Assembly (NCBI GenBank): GCA_035610365.1
Contig: CM069436.1
Span: 58,295,505-58,359,504 of the forward strand
DNA from: Aquatica leii
Lineage: Eukaryota; Arthropoda; Insecta; Coleoptera; Lampyridae
Direction: 5' to 3'
Length of the DNA stretch: 64,000 nucleotides
A model generated the notes under the pieces. It had not been told where the DNA came from. It saw nothing but the letters and a program-made list of their open reading frames with translations, and searched no databases. Positions 21,561 to 33,580 of this stretch are shown here, one piece after another (position 1 is the first letter of the stretch; every line of letters begins with the position of its first letter). The position numbers and the translations under genes were made by a program.

Positions 21561-23099
21561 GACCACAGTTCTATAAACTATATTTTTGTCACATTTGTTC
21601 TCTCAGATTACTACTTGTTTTAGAGTTTATCTCATTGTCAGTATCTGTGACATACCATTTGAATTACGCCAAAAAATGAATACATACAATAACTTTTTTT
21701 GTTTTGAACGTGAATCTTTGAATGTCACACATTCAATTAGTAGATTAGATTTAACAACGTTAACGTTGAAGTTGAATCAAAAAAATATTTAAATCGTTCT
21801 ACACAAATTTTTTGTCTTAGTTCTAGATGTCAACTTTTGATTTCCTTAACGTAACTAATAAAGGGAAACATCCCAATAAGCATTGGTATCAATTTATTGA
21901 CATCCGAGTGTCACTGTAATGAAAATATTTTGATACAAAATTATTGGTACGATTTTCATAGCTAATAGATAGCTTGGTGGTTTGTATACGCTGCTATCGT
22001 TGTCAATGTATCATTCTGTTATAAATTGAACGCAAAAATTTAAACGCTCGAAGCATCAATTTAGTTCATACAAAATTCATGAAGATGGCAATTTATTTAC
22101 TACTAGGACAGGAATTGAATATGTGTAGTTATCTATTTAATCTATTGTGTACTTTACGCAAAAGACAATTTGTAAAAAAAGATAAATTATTTTAGACATA
22201 ATAACAATAATAAAATAATAATTATTAAAGGTAAATAGATATAATTTTAGGCATAAAAGTTTTATCGTAGAACATATTAACAGTTTTTTATGGTAAATGG
22301 TGTTCATAAAAAAAATATTAAGATATAATTTCGTTTTATTTTGGCGGTATTATAAACTAATCAGCATAATTTGCCGCATGCTCTTACGCACCGAAGCTTT
22401 ACGAGAAATGTCCGTTTTTGTTCGATGAAGTATAACATGGTATAACCTCAGTTTTTTTAAAAATTTAAATGCTTGTTAAAACGATATCTACTACCATATA
22501 ATAGTTTAAAATATTGTATTCCAATATGTAATTTGTAATTACAGTGTTTTTTTATAAGTTTAGATCTTCACTAAACATAGCAAAGTTAAAAAATATAATC
22601 AATATTTATACTGTGCATATTTGTATTAATCAACATGAGAGCATATAATTTAATTAATACAAATTTGATAAAAGAATAATGGAATAATGATGTTATTTTA
22701 TATGATGTTGGCATGACAGTGACATTCAGCTTTCTTATAGATGCTATCATTTTGATGTCTCAAAAATGATAGTGACCGTTTATAGATACCGATTTCATGC
22801 GGAATTTTCGACACAAATTTTATATGAAAAAAGTGGCCAAAAGGATATCTAATTGATACCCAAGAAATGGCATTAAAAAGATGTCTTTTTACGAGAATTT
22901 TGTTATTTGGGATAGTTTTATTGATCAAAGTTTGCTTTTGTAATAACCAGAACGATATTTTGAATTTAAAATAAAATTACTTTTTTTCATTAATTTATTA
23001 TTAATAATTGCTAATTAAACTTTATTTTTAAGTTTAAGTTACTATTATTCAAAAATAGTAATTAATAATAGACTACAAATGCAAAATAGTTAAAACAAA
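21561..23099. other. AT-rich non-coding stretch, no gene seen
   Basis: Chance frames only (21586-21792 plus; 22698-22928 minus). Part of the left portion may be 5' untranslated sequence of the piggyBac relic. Confidence 0.35.
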
Positions 23100-24640
23100 G
23101 TTTGAAATTGAATACTTTTCGTACTTCTATGATGGTATGAAATTTTCCGTATCAAACCACAAAACGTGATTGATCATATTCTCATTATACTGCCCATTAT
23201 AACATAGTTCAAAGTCTATCACATCTTGGTCCTTGCTCTTTTAAATAGCCACCCATATTATTTTTGAATAGGTCCAAGTGACCATGTATCATATGTAATT
23301 TAAAGAACAGTATAGCAGTCCATATTCTAAAAAATCTAAATTACTGATTTAAGGCTGTTGTATACTTGTCTTTGTATGAGTATTAAGTTATTGTGTGAAT
23401 TAATCACCGGTCATTATTTGCTTTATTTGTCGTTCGCTTTTAATTTGGCTTTTAAGAAAAAATCTATAATGTTTGGAAAGCTTTATAATTTTGATCAAGA
23501 GCTTTCACAAATTGTACAAATTCTTTTATGAGGTTAATTTTATATTCAATAAAGACATTAATATATTCTTCAGCTGTACAACGGGTTTCGAATTGAAACA
23601 GTGTTTTCCTACTTGGAACTTGGCTCCCGTGGGCTAAATATGCTGTTAGTAATGTGCTACGTCTGCTCTACTGTCTTATATGCAAAGCTAACAGGAGTAT
23701 TTAGTATTTCCGCCTTGCATTCCCATCAGAAAACCAATAATCTTAAACACTACTGTTACTGGCCAGTTATACTCTGTATATTTCAAGTTTTCCGGTACCA
23801 TTTTCACGCTATCGTAATTTTTTTTTTGAGCAGTACAAAATGTGTCTAAAATACTAAGAAGTTTGTTTCGATTGTGAAGGAGTGCAGCTTTTACGCTTTT
23901 TGAAAAACTGTCTACCAAAAACTCAGTGAAAAAGTTTACATGGTATTTCCATTTCCTAAAAATCGACGCCAACTGACGTTAATTCTAATTATTTTTTTGT
24001 ATGATAATAAAATTTATTTACTGTTCAAGTATTGAAGGTATTCATATTGTAACGAATTTTATTATTAAAACTAATTTATTTAAACGATTTAAAATATGTT
24101 TTACTTATACTAGAAATATGTACACTTGTAAATTAACCAAACTAATTAAATGTAATAATATTTAATAAAAACACTTACACTAGTTAAGATAAGATAAAGC
24201 CCGCGGATAGCTTCACACACTTGTTTACACTAAAATCACGTGCAAGATTATTCTCGGTATATTTATGTACACACACGCGCTAACGACTTATTTATTTCAA
24301 CTTGAATAATCTTCTTAACACTGCTGTATTCGCATTACGGCAATAACTGACTTACGATTTGTTTCTTCGGTATTTATATACATTTGGAAATCCTTCTCGA
24401 GTGTTTCCTATCTTTCGGTATATCTTCTAGAAGATGGATAACACATTCGAGAAGGCTCTTGAATTTGCAAATAACTTCTCGAACGTTTCAATGTGTTCAA
24501 AACCAGCTTTAAATTTGTTGTCCAATAAAATTTTGTGCTTATTGTATTGATAAATTCACCGCAAATAAAGCAATAAATCCACATCTGGTTTATAATGTTT
24601 TGACGCTGTTGTTTGACCCAAAGACACACAGTTATTCAAA
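23100..24640 (-). pseudogene. Relic of the repetitive insect cysteine-rich family, second copy, split by a solo LTR
   Basis: The minus strand gives, in order: an N-terminal piece (24629-24495) with QMWIYCFICGEFINTI, then the solo LTR, then 23972-23690 with FLVDSFSKSVKAALLHNRNK and NYDSVKMVPENLKYTEYNW plus IIGFLMGMQGGNTKYSC, and finally 23310-23130 with SLKLHMIHGHLDLFKNNMGG, YLKEQG, and NGQYNENMINHVLW. These blocks are in the order I know from this multi-copy family (CYICGEF; S.K.VLLHNGNK; KVI..LLGMQ.G.TKY.CFLC; MSLK.HFLHSHLDFF...EHGERFHQD). A segment between the first two blocks is deleted and there are multiple stops. Function is not known; its copy behaviour suggests a mobile element. Confidence 0.6.
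24048..24490 (-). mobile_element. Solo LTR, copy 1
   Basis: A 443-bp unit beginning tgtaacgaatttt and ending gaacgtttca (TG...CA), homologous to 42345-42789. Read on the minus strand it has the order of an LTR: heat-shock-like blocks (ctagaagatataccgaaa, ctcgagaaggatttcc), a TATA box (tatataaatac near 24375), an initiator-like tcagtt about 30 bp later, and ends aataaaattcgttaca with a polyadenylation-like hexamer. Flanks atat and atgt would be a 4-bp target duplication with one change. No internal retroelement sequence adjoins it, so it is the product of LTR-LTR recombination. Confidence 0.75.
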
Positions 24641-27337
24641 AGCTTCAAAACTGATTTATCAATGTAAAACAGACAAAAGCAAACGTTATAAAGCAAATAT
24701 AAAGATTTTAGTTATTTTTGATGTACAAAATCTAGATTTATGCATTAAAACAAAAACTCAAAAATAATTTCTTGACTTGTGTTATTGGTAGCTGTAATAG
24801 TGTTTTTCTACAATTTGTTTTCCAAAAACACAAAACTTTTAACGTTATTTTTTTACAATTTGCCAATTTTTATTAGTGATTCTAAGCTTTCTAAATGACC
24901 ATTTAATATATATTTTTTTAATATTATTTCATTGTTAATTACGATGATTGAATTTTATCACTTAACATCGAATTATAAATACCTAGATTTTTATTTGTCA
25001 CTCAAAATTATTTAAACGATTAAATTTTTATTTGTTTTAGTCGAGTCTTTAATAAAAAATCTTTTATAAGTGGAAAAAAAATTGTTTGGTCGTTACGTAG
25101 CTAATACTTTAAATTTGTAATTAGCCGCTAGTAGCAATTTCGATTTTTTTTTGCAGATGTAGGTAGTTATTTTTCGTAAAATAGCTTAATGTTTTGAATA
25201 ACTTACGAAAGAACTTAATCGAATTAAAATTTAGACAGTGCTAATTTGCTTAGCATTTTTATGGTACCGCTTCAAATTACTGTGGTCAAGTTATCATAAT
25301 ACACTCTTCTTTAACAACCTATCAAATTCTTATATTCTTGATTGAATAAGACCGATACACAGTTTTTTACAATTGTGCTTGTGTTATTTGATCAATCGGC
25401 CTGCAAAGAAATATTAAAAATTGTGTTATTATTAATTTACAATTGCAGATATGCATAGATTCTTAATGCACGCGCAATGCATTCAAAAACTAGTGAACAT
25501 GCCCAAGTGTCATAGAAAAGAGAATGTGTTTTTAAATTTTTAATATTTAAATGACCCTGTTGCAGCATTGACCACCAGACGCCACTGGTGTTATACGAAG
25601 CTATTTTTTATCGTCAATTTTTTAACTCTTAACGAAAACAGATAAAGATGACATAGTAGTTGTTTGTACAGATCTTGTGCCAAATGTATCGGTTTAGTTT
25701 GTAGGCTTCTTATTTTAGTTTCTTGTTTTCTATTTTTCTTTATGATTGCGTTGTTAAAAAAATCAATTTGTTAACAGTTGTAGTAACATTTTTCTTCAAT
25801 TAAAACGCGAAACGAATAAATTGTGTCAAGTCTAAAGTCTACTTTGCGCACGTTAACGAATTTGAAATCGAATACAAGCATTTATGCCATTTATTTTACA
25901 TACCATTTTTTGATTTATCTTTTTTATTTATTGTTTAGTGTCTGGTAATGTTTTTTATTTTGTTTATTTGTATTTTTGTCAACAAATCTTATAACAAAGA
26001 TATTTTAATTTGTGGAAACAATTTGAGGAATTTTTTAATATATATAATTAAAGAATTTTCTCAGTGAACGTGACCTTAGTGGTTATTGTTTCTATTTGCT
26101 AATTCGAGTTTTTTTTAATTTAAAACTGACATAATGTGTTGAATTCACGTACTGTAACTTTTATAGCATTTTAGTTAGTTTGTTTTCATCTTTGTCAGCG
26201 TTTACTTCTTAACGTAAACCGTAGAAGTGTAACAGCACTTTTTTTGGACTTTACTTTTAGTAAATTATTTTGTGTGATGAGTGACACTGTCGTTTTTCCT
26301 TTTGTGCGCATTTTGCCGGTTTTATTTGTTTTTAATTCCACGTGTTTATAAACACTAATATTACTGCCAATAAAAAAAGCATTTTGGGTTGGTGATGTTT
26401 ATTCATTAAATGAGCGTAATCACATAGATAAAAATTTTATATTTATTTTTCTTGCTCAAGTTAGATTTTTATCTTTAGTACAAGTTATAAGAAAGTAAAT
26501 AGAACATTAAGATTAAATTCTTTGGAGTTTTTAATTTATGCGCATTACATTATATTTTTATTGTGTAATGGACGGAGACTGTTAGCATTACCGCATTGTT
26601 TGTATAGATTATGTAGGTTGTTATAGTGTTTTTACATTATTTGAAATCACTGGACAGGAATGAACATACAATTAGTACAACCTACAATATAAAAAACAAA
26701 ATCAATTAATGTTTCTGAATATAGACACATAAAACCGATACATGTCTGTGCAACAACAACACTAAAGGGTCAATGGGGGTGTCACTTCGTGTCAGTTCAT
26801 TCTACTAGAAGGAACAATGTTCTACTACAGACGGCATCGGTAAACACTGAAACAAGTTTTTTTTATATAATTATTTAAAAAAACAAATTGATTTGAAACG
26901 TTTTACCACTACACCTAATCACACGCTTCTTAAATATTATACGAGGCGTGAAACTGTAAAAAAATACGTTTTTATATTTACAATTATTTAGCAATTTTGC
27001 GCAAATATCAGCTGTTATTTATTACTTTTAGTGTTATACCAACACATTCAAAAATATCCAAACCAATGATTTAAGCAACAAAAGATAACGTATCTCACGA
27101 TAATTAACCGATTAGTTAGCTCTCTAATATTGTAATACTACTGAGAATTGCCTCTTACAAATCCACAAGCGCTTGTCAAATGAAGGCAATTAATTTGAAA
27201 TATATACCTTACAGAAGAAATTCGGATTTTATTCCGAGATTGAGAGGCATTAAAGAAATACAAATAAGTAACGCGTATGTTTTTTGTAATAGGATTTTGC
27301 AACAATGATAGTTTCTTACGTTGTTTTCTTCTTGCAG
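24641..27337. other. Intronic AT-rich stretch upstream of the dnc exon
   Basis: No exon or transposase recognised. 25386-25442 is the second copy of the short repeat found at 5817-5872. A pyrimidine tract, ttgttttcttcttgcag, ends the region as a strong splice acceptor. Confidence 0.45.
25386..25442 (+). repeat. Short dispersed repeat, copy 2
   Basis: Pairs with 5817-5872: tttgatcaatcggcctgcaa followed by 'aaatattaaaaattgtgttattattaattt'. About 75-80% similar by eye. Confidence 0.35.
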
Positions 27338-27520
27338 TTTTGATGTCGAAAATGGCGCAAGTCCAGGAAGAAGTCCTTTGGATGGAGCTGCTTCGCCTTC
27401 AGCCGGGTTGGTTCTTCAGAACCTTCCTCAACGAAGAGAGAGTTTTCTATACAGATCAGACAGTGACTTTGAAATGTCTCCAAAGTCAATGTCTAGAAAT
27501 TCGTCCATTGCCAGCGAAAG
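27338..27520 (+). CDS. dnc: dunce (PDE4 cAMP phosphodiesterase) exon: lead-in to UCR1
   Basis: This exon encodes [20 protein letters not shown], then [20 protein letters not shown] and [20 protein letters not shown], the most conserved N-terminal block of animal PDE4 enzymes, just before upstream conserved region 1. PDE4 hydrolyses cAMP; UCR1 mediates dimerisation and activation by protein kinase A, and the RRES-FLY block holds the classical PKA target serine. The acceptor is cttcttgcag|TTTTGAT and the donor CGAAAG|gtaaga. The exon is 183 nt (61 codons), starts by completing a codon with its first T and ends with two bases of the next. A second open frame over the same bases (27277-27564) is a shadow. 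The catalytic domain and UCR2 lie outside the window. Confidence 0.93.
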
Positions 27521-28281
27521 GTAAGAGATTTTTAGTTACTTATGCACAAGTTATGATTGAGTAAATATAGCACATGGCGCCAGCACTCAGATTTGTTGTT
27601 AAGGTTGAGATCTTATCTGCTCGCCATATGATAAAGGCAACTTAGAAGTGTTTCTATTTGATATGTAACCGAATTAGCACGATAAGACGTTATATAAGCT
27701 TGATAATCATTTTTGAGTGTTGAAGTGTTTTTATAGAATAATCTTATAAATATATCAGGAAAATGCATTCACAGAATTAATCATTTTAGAAACAAACCAA
27801 AATAAATCAGATAGCTTTTCATAATACATACAGAAACCTATACAGAAACTACGAGTTTCAAACCCTAACGCTAGAGGGCGATAGCGTGTTTTGATAGAAT
27901 ATATTTACTACTTCCCTAAGGATCAATAAATTACAGGAACATAGAATTCACCTGTCTACAACCTTGCTTTTATTTATTATCTTCTTTTTATATATCGCAA
28001 ACTAGACAGGTTTTTCGTTCCTACTTTTATGAGTTTGCAGTCGTTTCACATTCATTCATTTTAAAAAAATATATTTATAGAAACGTAATTGATTGTTAAT
28101 TATTAATATAAATACAAGAAACAGGTCAGAATAGAATCCCAGCTAAATCGATCATTTTCGGTCTCATTTACTCCTCCGCAAATTATTATTTATAGAAGAA
28201 ACGTAGGTCAAGGTTTTTAATAAATTATTTTCCTATTTGTCGTTTGTTGTGCAACACATGATATTTAATGCTATTTTACAG
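27521..28281 (+). other. dnc: dnc intron between the UCR1 lead-in exon and the microexon
   Basis: Begins gtaaga and ends with attttacag. It holds no recognisable element except AT-rich sequence and an imperfect pair of blocks around a cctgtctac...ctagacagg palindrome (27950-28013). Confidence 0.6.
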
Positions 28282-28314
28282 ATTCAAGGAGACTGAAAGC
28301 GTATTGGATCGATC
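28282..28314 (+). CDS. dnc: dunce microexon (33 nt, in-phase cassette)
   Basis: The sequence is attttacag|ATTCAAGGA...GATCGATC|gtatgt. Joined to the preceding donor it reads S-E-R-F-K-E-T-E-S-V-L-D-R-S, with the last Ser codon split (TC|). Its 33 nt equal eleven codons, so inclusion or skipping leaves the frame intact: included gives ...ASERFKETESVLDRS-, skipped gives ...ASE(R/S)-, both leading into the expected HG(E/D)DLIVTPFAQ of UCR1. The PKA-responsive region is next to this insert. The call rests on splice sites, phase and a plausible acidic/basic peptide; no transcript was available. I found no downstream UCR1 exon in the window. Confidence 0.68.
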
Positions 28315-30162
28315 GTATGTACTATAACATTTTTTGGACTGTTTTTTTTTGCACAATAGTTCACAATAGGTTTAATGCTAATACATTCAGATTCAGTAGT
28401 CTTTTTTTGCATGTAAAGCGTTTTCTTGCCTGGTTGTATTTAATTTATATTTTATTATGTGATTGTTGCTAATTATTTTAATTTTGTTGTTTTTATTTAC
28501 TCACTTGTTCTTAGTGTGTGATTGTTGCTTTACTACTTTTTCTATTACTATCTCCATAATTTTTATTTTTAAAGTACAATGTTTGTTTATCTTACGCAAA
28601 CAACGTAAACTCTTGTTTATGCAAACCAACGATAGAATTGGAAATTTAAAAGCACGATCGTATATTTTTTAAAGTCGGTACTTAATTCTTTTTTTTTTAA
28701 TATTCATTAAACTTTATTAAACTTCAAGGATTAGAATTAGCATACGCATAAAACTGTTAACTAAATATTGTTAATGAATACAATTTGACAATTAAGTATT
28801 TTTGAAAAGTAATTTTGTTTTTAAATTCAATATTTAATATTTTGTCTGGTTCTAATTGGTATTTATTCAAATTAAAATTACCCAAGTTTGGTAATTATTT
28901 GTAAATTTATCTTATAGTATGTTTTTCATTTTCGTTTTTTTGTAGTAGGCTTTGCATGCTACTGTTTTAGATTTGTCAGTAATCTTTTTTATTTCTTTTT
29001 ATGTCTCTGAAGTTTAGTTTGCTATATCAACTTTACTGATGATTTCTACTTTTTCTGGGTCATCTAACGTTTAGTTGCTTGAAATCATTGTTTATTTAAC
29101 CATTGACAATCTTGGTGAAACTAAACATTACTCAACTATATTTTTGTGACTAAAACTTGCTTGCCAGGCGTTTACTTTTACTATTCCTAATCTTCGGTCA
29201 CAATCTTATTTGAGTTGAGTTCTACTTTTGGTTTTTATTTACTTTACTTAAAAAAAATTTACGGATTAATTTTTTAACGCATTGAAATATAATTACCTAT
29301 GTATTTTTTAAAAATAATAAAAATATTGAAAACATTATTATATGTGCAAATAATACTATTTTAGTTACTTTAAGTTTTTATTCGATAAAAATCAAGTTAA
29401 ATTAATTTTTTAAAAATAGCGCAGCGTTAAAAGTATTTTTATAAATATTCTATTGGGGTAAGGTATCAAAATCAGATCGATTGTCAGCGCTAGTTTTATT
29501 GTAATGTCTGTAATAAATCTATAAGATACATTACTTTAATACTTCCTGCGTAGTTTTCAATGGTAAGCTTAAGTAGAGTGGTTTTCTTATATCGTAAACT
29601 GTGACCTTGAGTTAAAAATCGGAACTAATAAACTAAAAATGAAAAATTTGACAAGTCTATGTAAACCTCAAAAACGTTAGTCTATATAAAAGGGATTCAC
29701 GTCAACAAAAATTAAAAATAATCATATTTCTGTATTAAGCGAAAATAAGTTTATTTATAATAATAAGTAAAGGCTTAGTAATAACAAATACTACGACAAA
29801 AGCAAATATAAGTTGAGAAAAATGTACCTGCAAATGTTTGTATGACGGATGGTAGCAACATTTTAACATATACGGACTACAGCGCCACAGTTTACGAGAT
29901 CCCGAAAGACGCCTAAATGTTTTAGTTTTTTATTAAGGTTTTTGTAATTGTAGTACTTTTACCATTGTTTGTTTTCGACAGTTTTCTGAAAATTTTTAAA
30001 ATAATGTCATTGGAAAATATTCAGTAATAATCTATACAAACACTTATTGATGATGTTGTTACGTGCACTAGTCATGCACTGCCACGTTTACAAGTAAAAA
30101 TAAGTAATTAATTAAGTCATTAGACAGGATTTTATTCTTGGAGGTTATAAAGCCGACAAAAT
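28315..30162. other. dnc intron, AT-rich, no element recognised
   Basis: Begins with the donor gtatgt. A chance plus-strand frame (28463-28672) is hydrophobic and motif-free. No homologue of known transposases was seen. Confidence 0.4.
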
Positions 30163-30900
30163 TGGGCGCCAGGTTCTTTTTTTGTAAACGGTTTTCACGT
30201 ACACCCAGCTACAAATAGAAACGGAAGAAAAAAGAATCAGATTTTAAAATAAGTCAAAAATTAATTTATTACATCTATAGATCTTAGAGTGATGATGATT
30301 TAACCAAGTGACATAATTAAAATTAAATATCCAGTATAGCAATAGCATGAATACACACAGTAGCAAAAAAAGACACACTCGTGGACGTACTTACCGCGAT
30401 ACTCCTTGGTTAGATCTAGTCGGTGAGCTTAAAAACGACGTTACGATAAAACAAGAATAATAAAAATTGTGCACAAATGCTAATCCTAGCATAGAATATT
30501 TATTGAATCTCGAATAACACAGGTAATCATCACCTTGTATAATTAAATTTGGTGGGCATACACGATCCAATTTAATCGTGATATTGACAGGACTGATTGT
30601 GATTAGGATGCTTTTACACTTGGTCCCAGACGGCGTGCTACAGTCAATCACTTCAAAATTTTAAGAATCTTCATTGAGCACGAAAAAAAAGTGATGTGAT
30701 TGGTTTACTAATTTAAGGAGAAAGCGTAAATTATATGCGGCAACAAGAAGTTACTAAAATTAGTGCTGAGCTGTCAACTGAAATCTAAAATTTGCTAATT
30801 GCGACTTTCTACAATTGAAATTGATATGATATATGTATATTTATCACTAAAAAAATGTTTTTACGAGGTTACGAATTATTACGTATTTTATTATAGATTA
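30163..30900 (-). mobile_element. Possible LTR with primer-binding-site-like junction
   Basis: tgggcgcca (30163-30171) is followed after 11 nt by tgtaaacggttttcacgtac (30183 on), repeating the arrangement at the gypsy 5' LTR junction (61468-61479). On the minus strand this reads as an LTR ending ...gtttaca then tggcgccca. The right boundary is not determined. The chance frame 30391-30651 lies within it. Internal retroelement sequence was not recognised on the left. Confidence 0.3.
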
Positions 30901-30917
30901 AAATCAGACCAACAATG

Positions 30918-32900
30918 CCGAAGAAGCCACCAGTTTTTGAATACTTTAAGAAAGTTCCAAGGTCAGGTAATAGAAAGAAATATTTGCATGTAAATTTTGT
31001 AAAAAAAGTATATGCTCTAAATGCCACACGAATCGTACTTCATCTATTGAAAACTTGAGGATCTCTAGAAAATATAAAAATTAAAGTGGAAACACAAAGA
31101 CAAGGCCCAAAACGACCTAGTACTAGTACCGCTGTGTCCTACAATGCTGTTAAAGATGTAAATTATAAAAACTTTGAAATTATTGATCACCCGATCATTC
31201 TTGCAACAGGTCCAACAACTACGACGAGTTCTCGCTCTCCCTCCCGTTCTGTACCTTCTTTGACCTTTTTAACTTTAACACCTTCAATATCATCAGTATA
31301 AATTGACGAAGGCAATATACACCTCAGGCACGGCCTTACGCTTAACCGAGAACAAATACTGAATTGATGTTTTTAAAACTTTTAGATTTTCCTCTGTACT
31401 ACCATCTCGACATATACTGTCCAATATTCTTTTAAATAACATTTATCAAAAAGTGGAGTGTTGAGTCAATGATTTATTAATAAATGCCAAAGATTTTGGA
31501 ATTAAATGTGACTGTGGATCCAACATTCGAAATGAAAGTATTTTAAACTTTATTGTAACAACACCACAACCTATATTTTATAAATCACTGCCTACTTTAG
31601 ACAACAGACACACTGAAGAATGTATATCAATGAAATTATTGGAAGTTTTTGACGAAATAGGACCGAAAAAAAATATTGCATGTGTAACGGACAATGCTAG
31701 CAATATGGCAAATTAAAAGATTTACTTGCCCTTAAATATTCGAATACGTCTTTCTACGGTTGTGCTGCACATGTTTTATATTTACTCACCGGGGACATTA
31801 TAAAATTAAAATCTGTTGAGTTACTGATAAATTCGGCAAAATCTATAGTAAAAACTGTCAAAAATAAAAGCGTTAATGCTACTTTTATAAAACTACAGAA
31901 AGAGAAACTTCTTCTTAAAAAAATAACACCATTAAAGTTACCAATAGTAACTAGGTGGGCCTCAGTGATGACATGTCTTGAAAGCTTAGTGGCCAATAAG
32001 ATACCATTGCAATATTTAACAATCAGTGGCACAGCGCATGACGATATGGATAACAATGAAAGAAGAAACTTGTTAGACGATGAAATTTTTTGGGTAAAAA
32101 TTAATACATTTTTACTTCTTTTAACACCAATAAAAAGGTGGTTAAAGATTCTTCAAACAGATTACTCTAAAATAAGTCAAGTTGTAGAAACATTTCACAA
32201 AATCTCGCTTCACTTTTTAGTACATGTTCCTAACCCTCTTTTACTGAAGGATGAAGATTTCAAGATAATGCAAGCATTAGAAAAGAGTGAAATAATGGCT
32301 ATAAAACCAATACATTTTGCGGGAAACATACTTGGCCCTAAATATAAAGGGAAAAATTTAACAGGTAAAGTATAATAATGCGCTAGAATATATCCACAAT
32401 TTGGTCAGAGGGTCCCGAGGGTCAAAATACAGAAAATTATAACAAGGAAGTATTTAAAAACATAGCGGAATACAGAAGCAGTACCAGATTATTCGGTTTG
32501 AACTTTGTTAAGATCTCAATAAATAATGAAAATATTTCAGCCTTAGATTTTTGGAGAGGAATTTTTACCGAGAATTCCGTGTGCTTATTAGCAGATGCAA
32601 TATTTGCCATGCCTTCTATCTCAGCTGCCACAGAAAGATTTTTTAGTGTTTAAGGTTTTATCCATTTGATAAAACGTAACAGATTAACTACAGGGCAGGT
32701 AAACTTATATACATTCATTAAAATTTAAATTTGAATGTCTAAAAGAACAAAATGGAAATGACAGTAATAGAAGATGGGCAAGAAATGGAAGTTGAAGAGG
32801 AAAATGAAAAAAACAGCCATTCCGAGAGTTAAATTGAAAGCGACAGAGAAAATCGGGTTCTTCCTGATACAATTTAATTAATATTATATAAGATATCGTT
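30918..32900 (+). pseudogene. hAT transposase pseudogene (BED finger type)
   Basis: Blocks in native order: MPKKPPVFEYFKKVPRSGNR then CSKCHTNRTSS (BED zinc finger, 30918-31065); a Thr/Ser-rich linker (31150-31300); KKNIACVTDNASNMAN (31665-31715, with the catalytic Asp region); FYGCAAHVLYLLTGDIIKLK (31755-31810); LPIVTRWASVMTCLESLV (31935-31990); a 136-codon frame to 32375; and the C-terminal dimerisation domain with SISAATERFFS (32617-32648) followed by GFIHLIKRNRLTTGQV. The ATERFFS motif is the hallmark of hAT enzymes. At least four stops or shifts separate the blocks. Ends and the expected 8-bp duplication could not be located. Confidence 0.82.
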
Positions 32901-33580
32901 CAATAAGGTATTTTAAATAACTTTGTTGCTGAATTTTTAAATTTTATTTTTGATTATTTTTTCTTGATTTGCACTTATTTTGTAAGATAAATGAAGGTCA
33001 CAATACTTACATGACGGTCTTATGACAGTAGTTTCTCATGGGTTTTAAATAACAGAAATGTAACAGATAGTCTCATTAGGCAGCTCATTTTTTTATAAAC
33101 CCAGAAAAATTTGTATATATAGTTAATATGTAAACTACGGGTATGTTTCTACTATTCAGCTTTCTTATGCAAGTGAACCGACACTTGTTTCAAAACAAGA
33201 CTAAGCTCGTGGTCTAAAGTTTCTTTTTGCTGAAAATAAACACAAAATTTACGTCTGTTAAATGTTACACTCATTAAACGGTATTAAGGGTACAATGTGT
33301 AATTTTTTTAAATTGTAATCTATTTTTATATTACCTTGTAACGCAAATTAGGCGTTTGGCTTATATTACTCATTCCTTATATACTGACCGTTGTCAGTAT
33401 TTGTACTAAAAAAGAATTTGAGCAAGATGCAATCAATAGATCAAGTTACCACAAGGCAAAAAAAAATAGTTTTGTTTTTATATTAACACCATTTTCTTCG
33501 TTGTCATAATAAAACGACTTGAGAGTTTTGTTAGTTTTGTTAAAGTGTAAAAAGATGCGTTTTCTTCGGCAACGAGTAAA
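32901..33580. other. Non-coding stretch, no gene seen
   Basis: Probably 3' part of the hAT element and 5' untranslated part of the next Tc1-like element; boundaries not resolved. A short inverted pair, tactgaccgttgtcagta, lies near 33382. Confidence 0.35.

Noticed and set aside
27277-27564. 95-codon frame overlapping the dunce exon
   Set aside because: A different frame from FDVENG...SSIASE; it reads through both splice sites and is a shadow.
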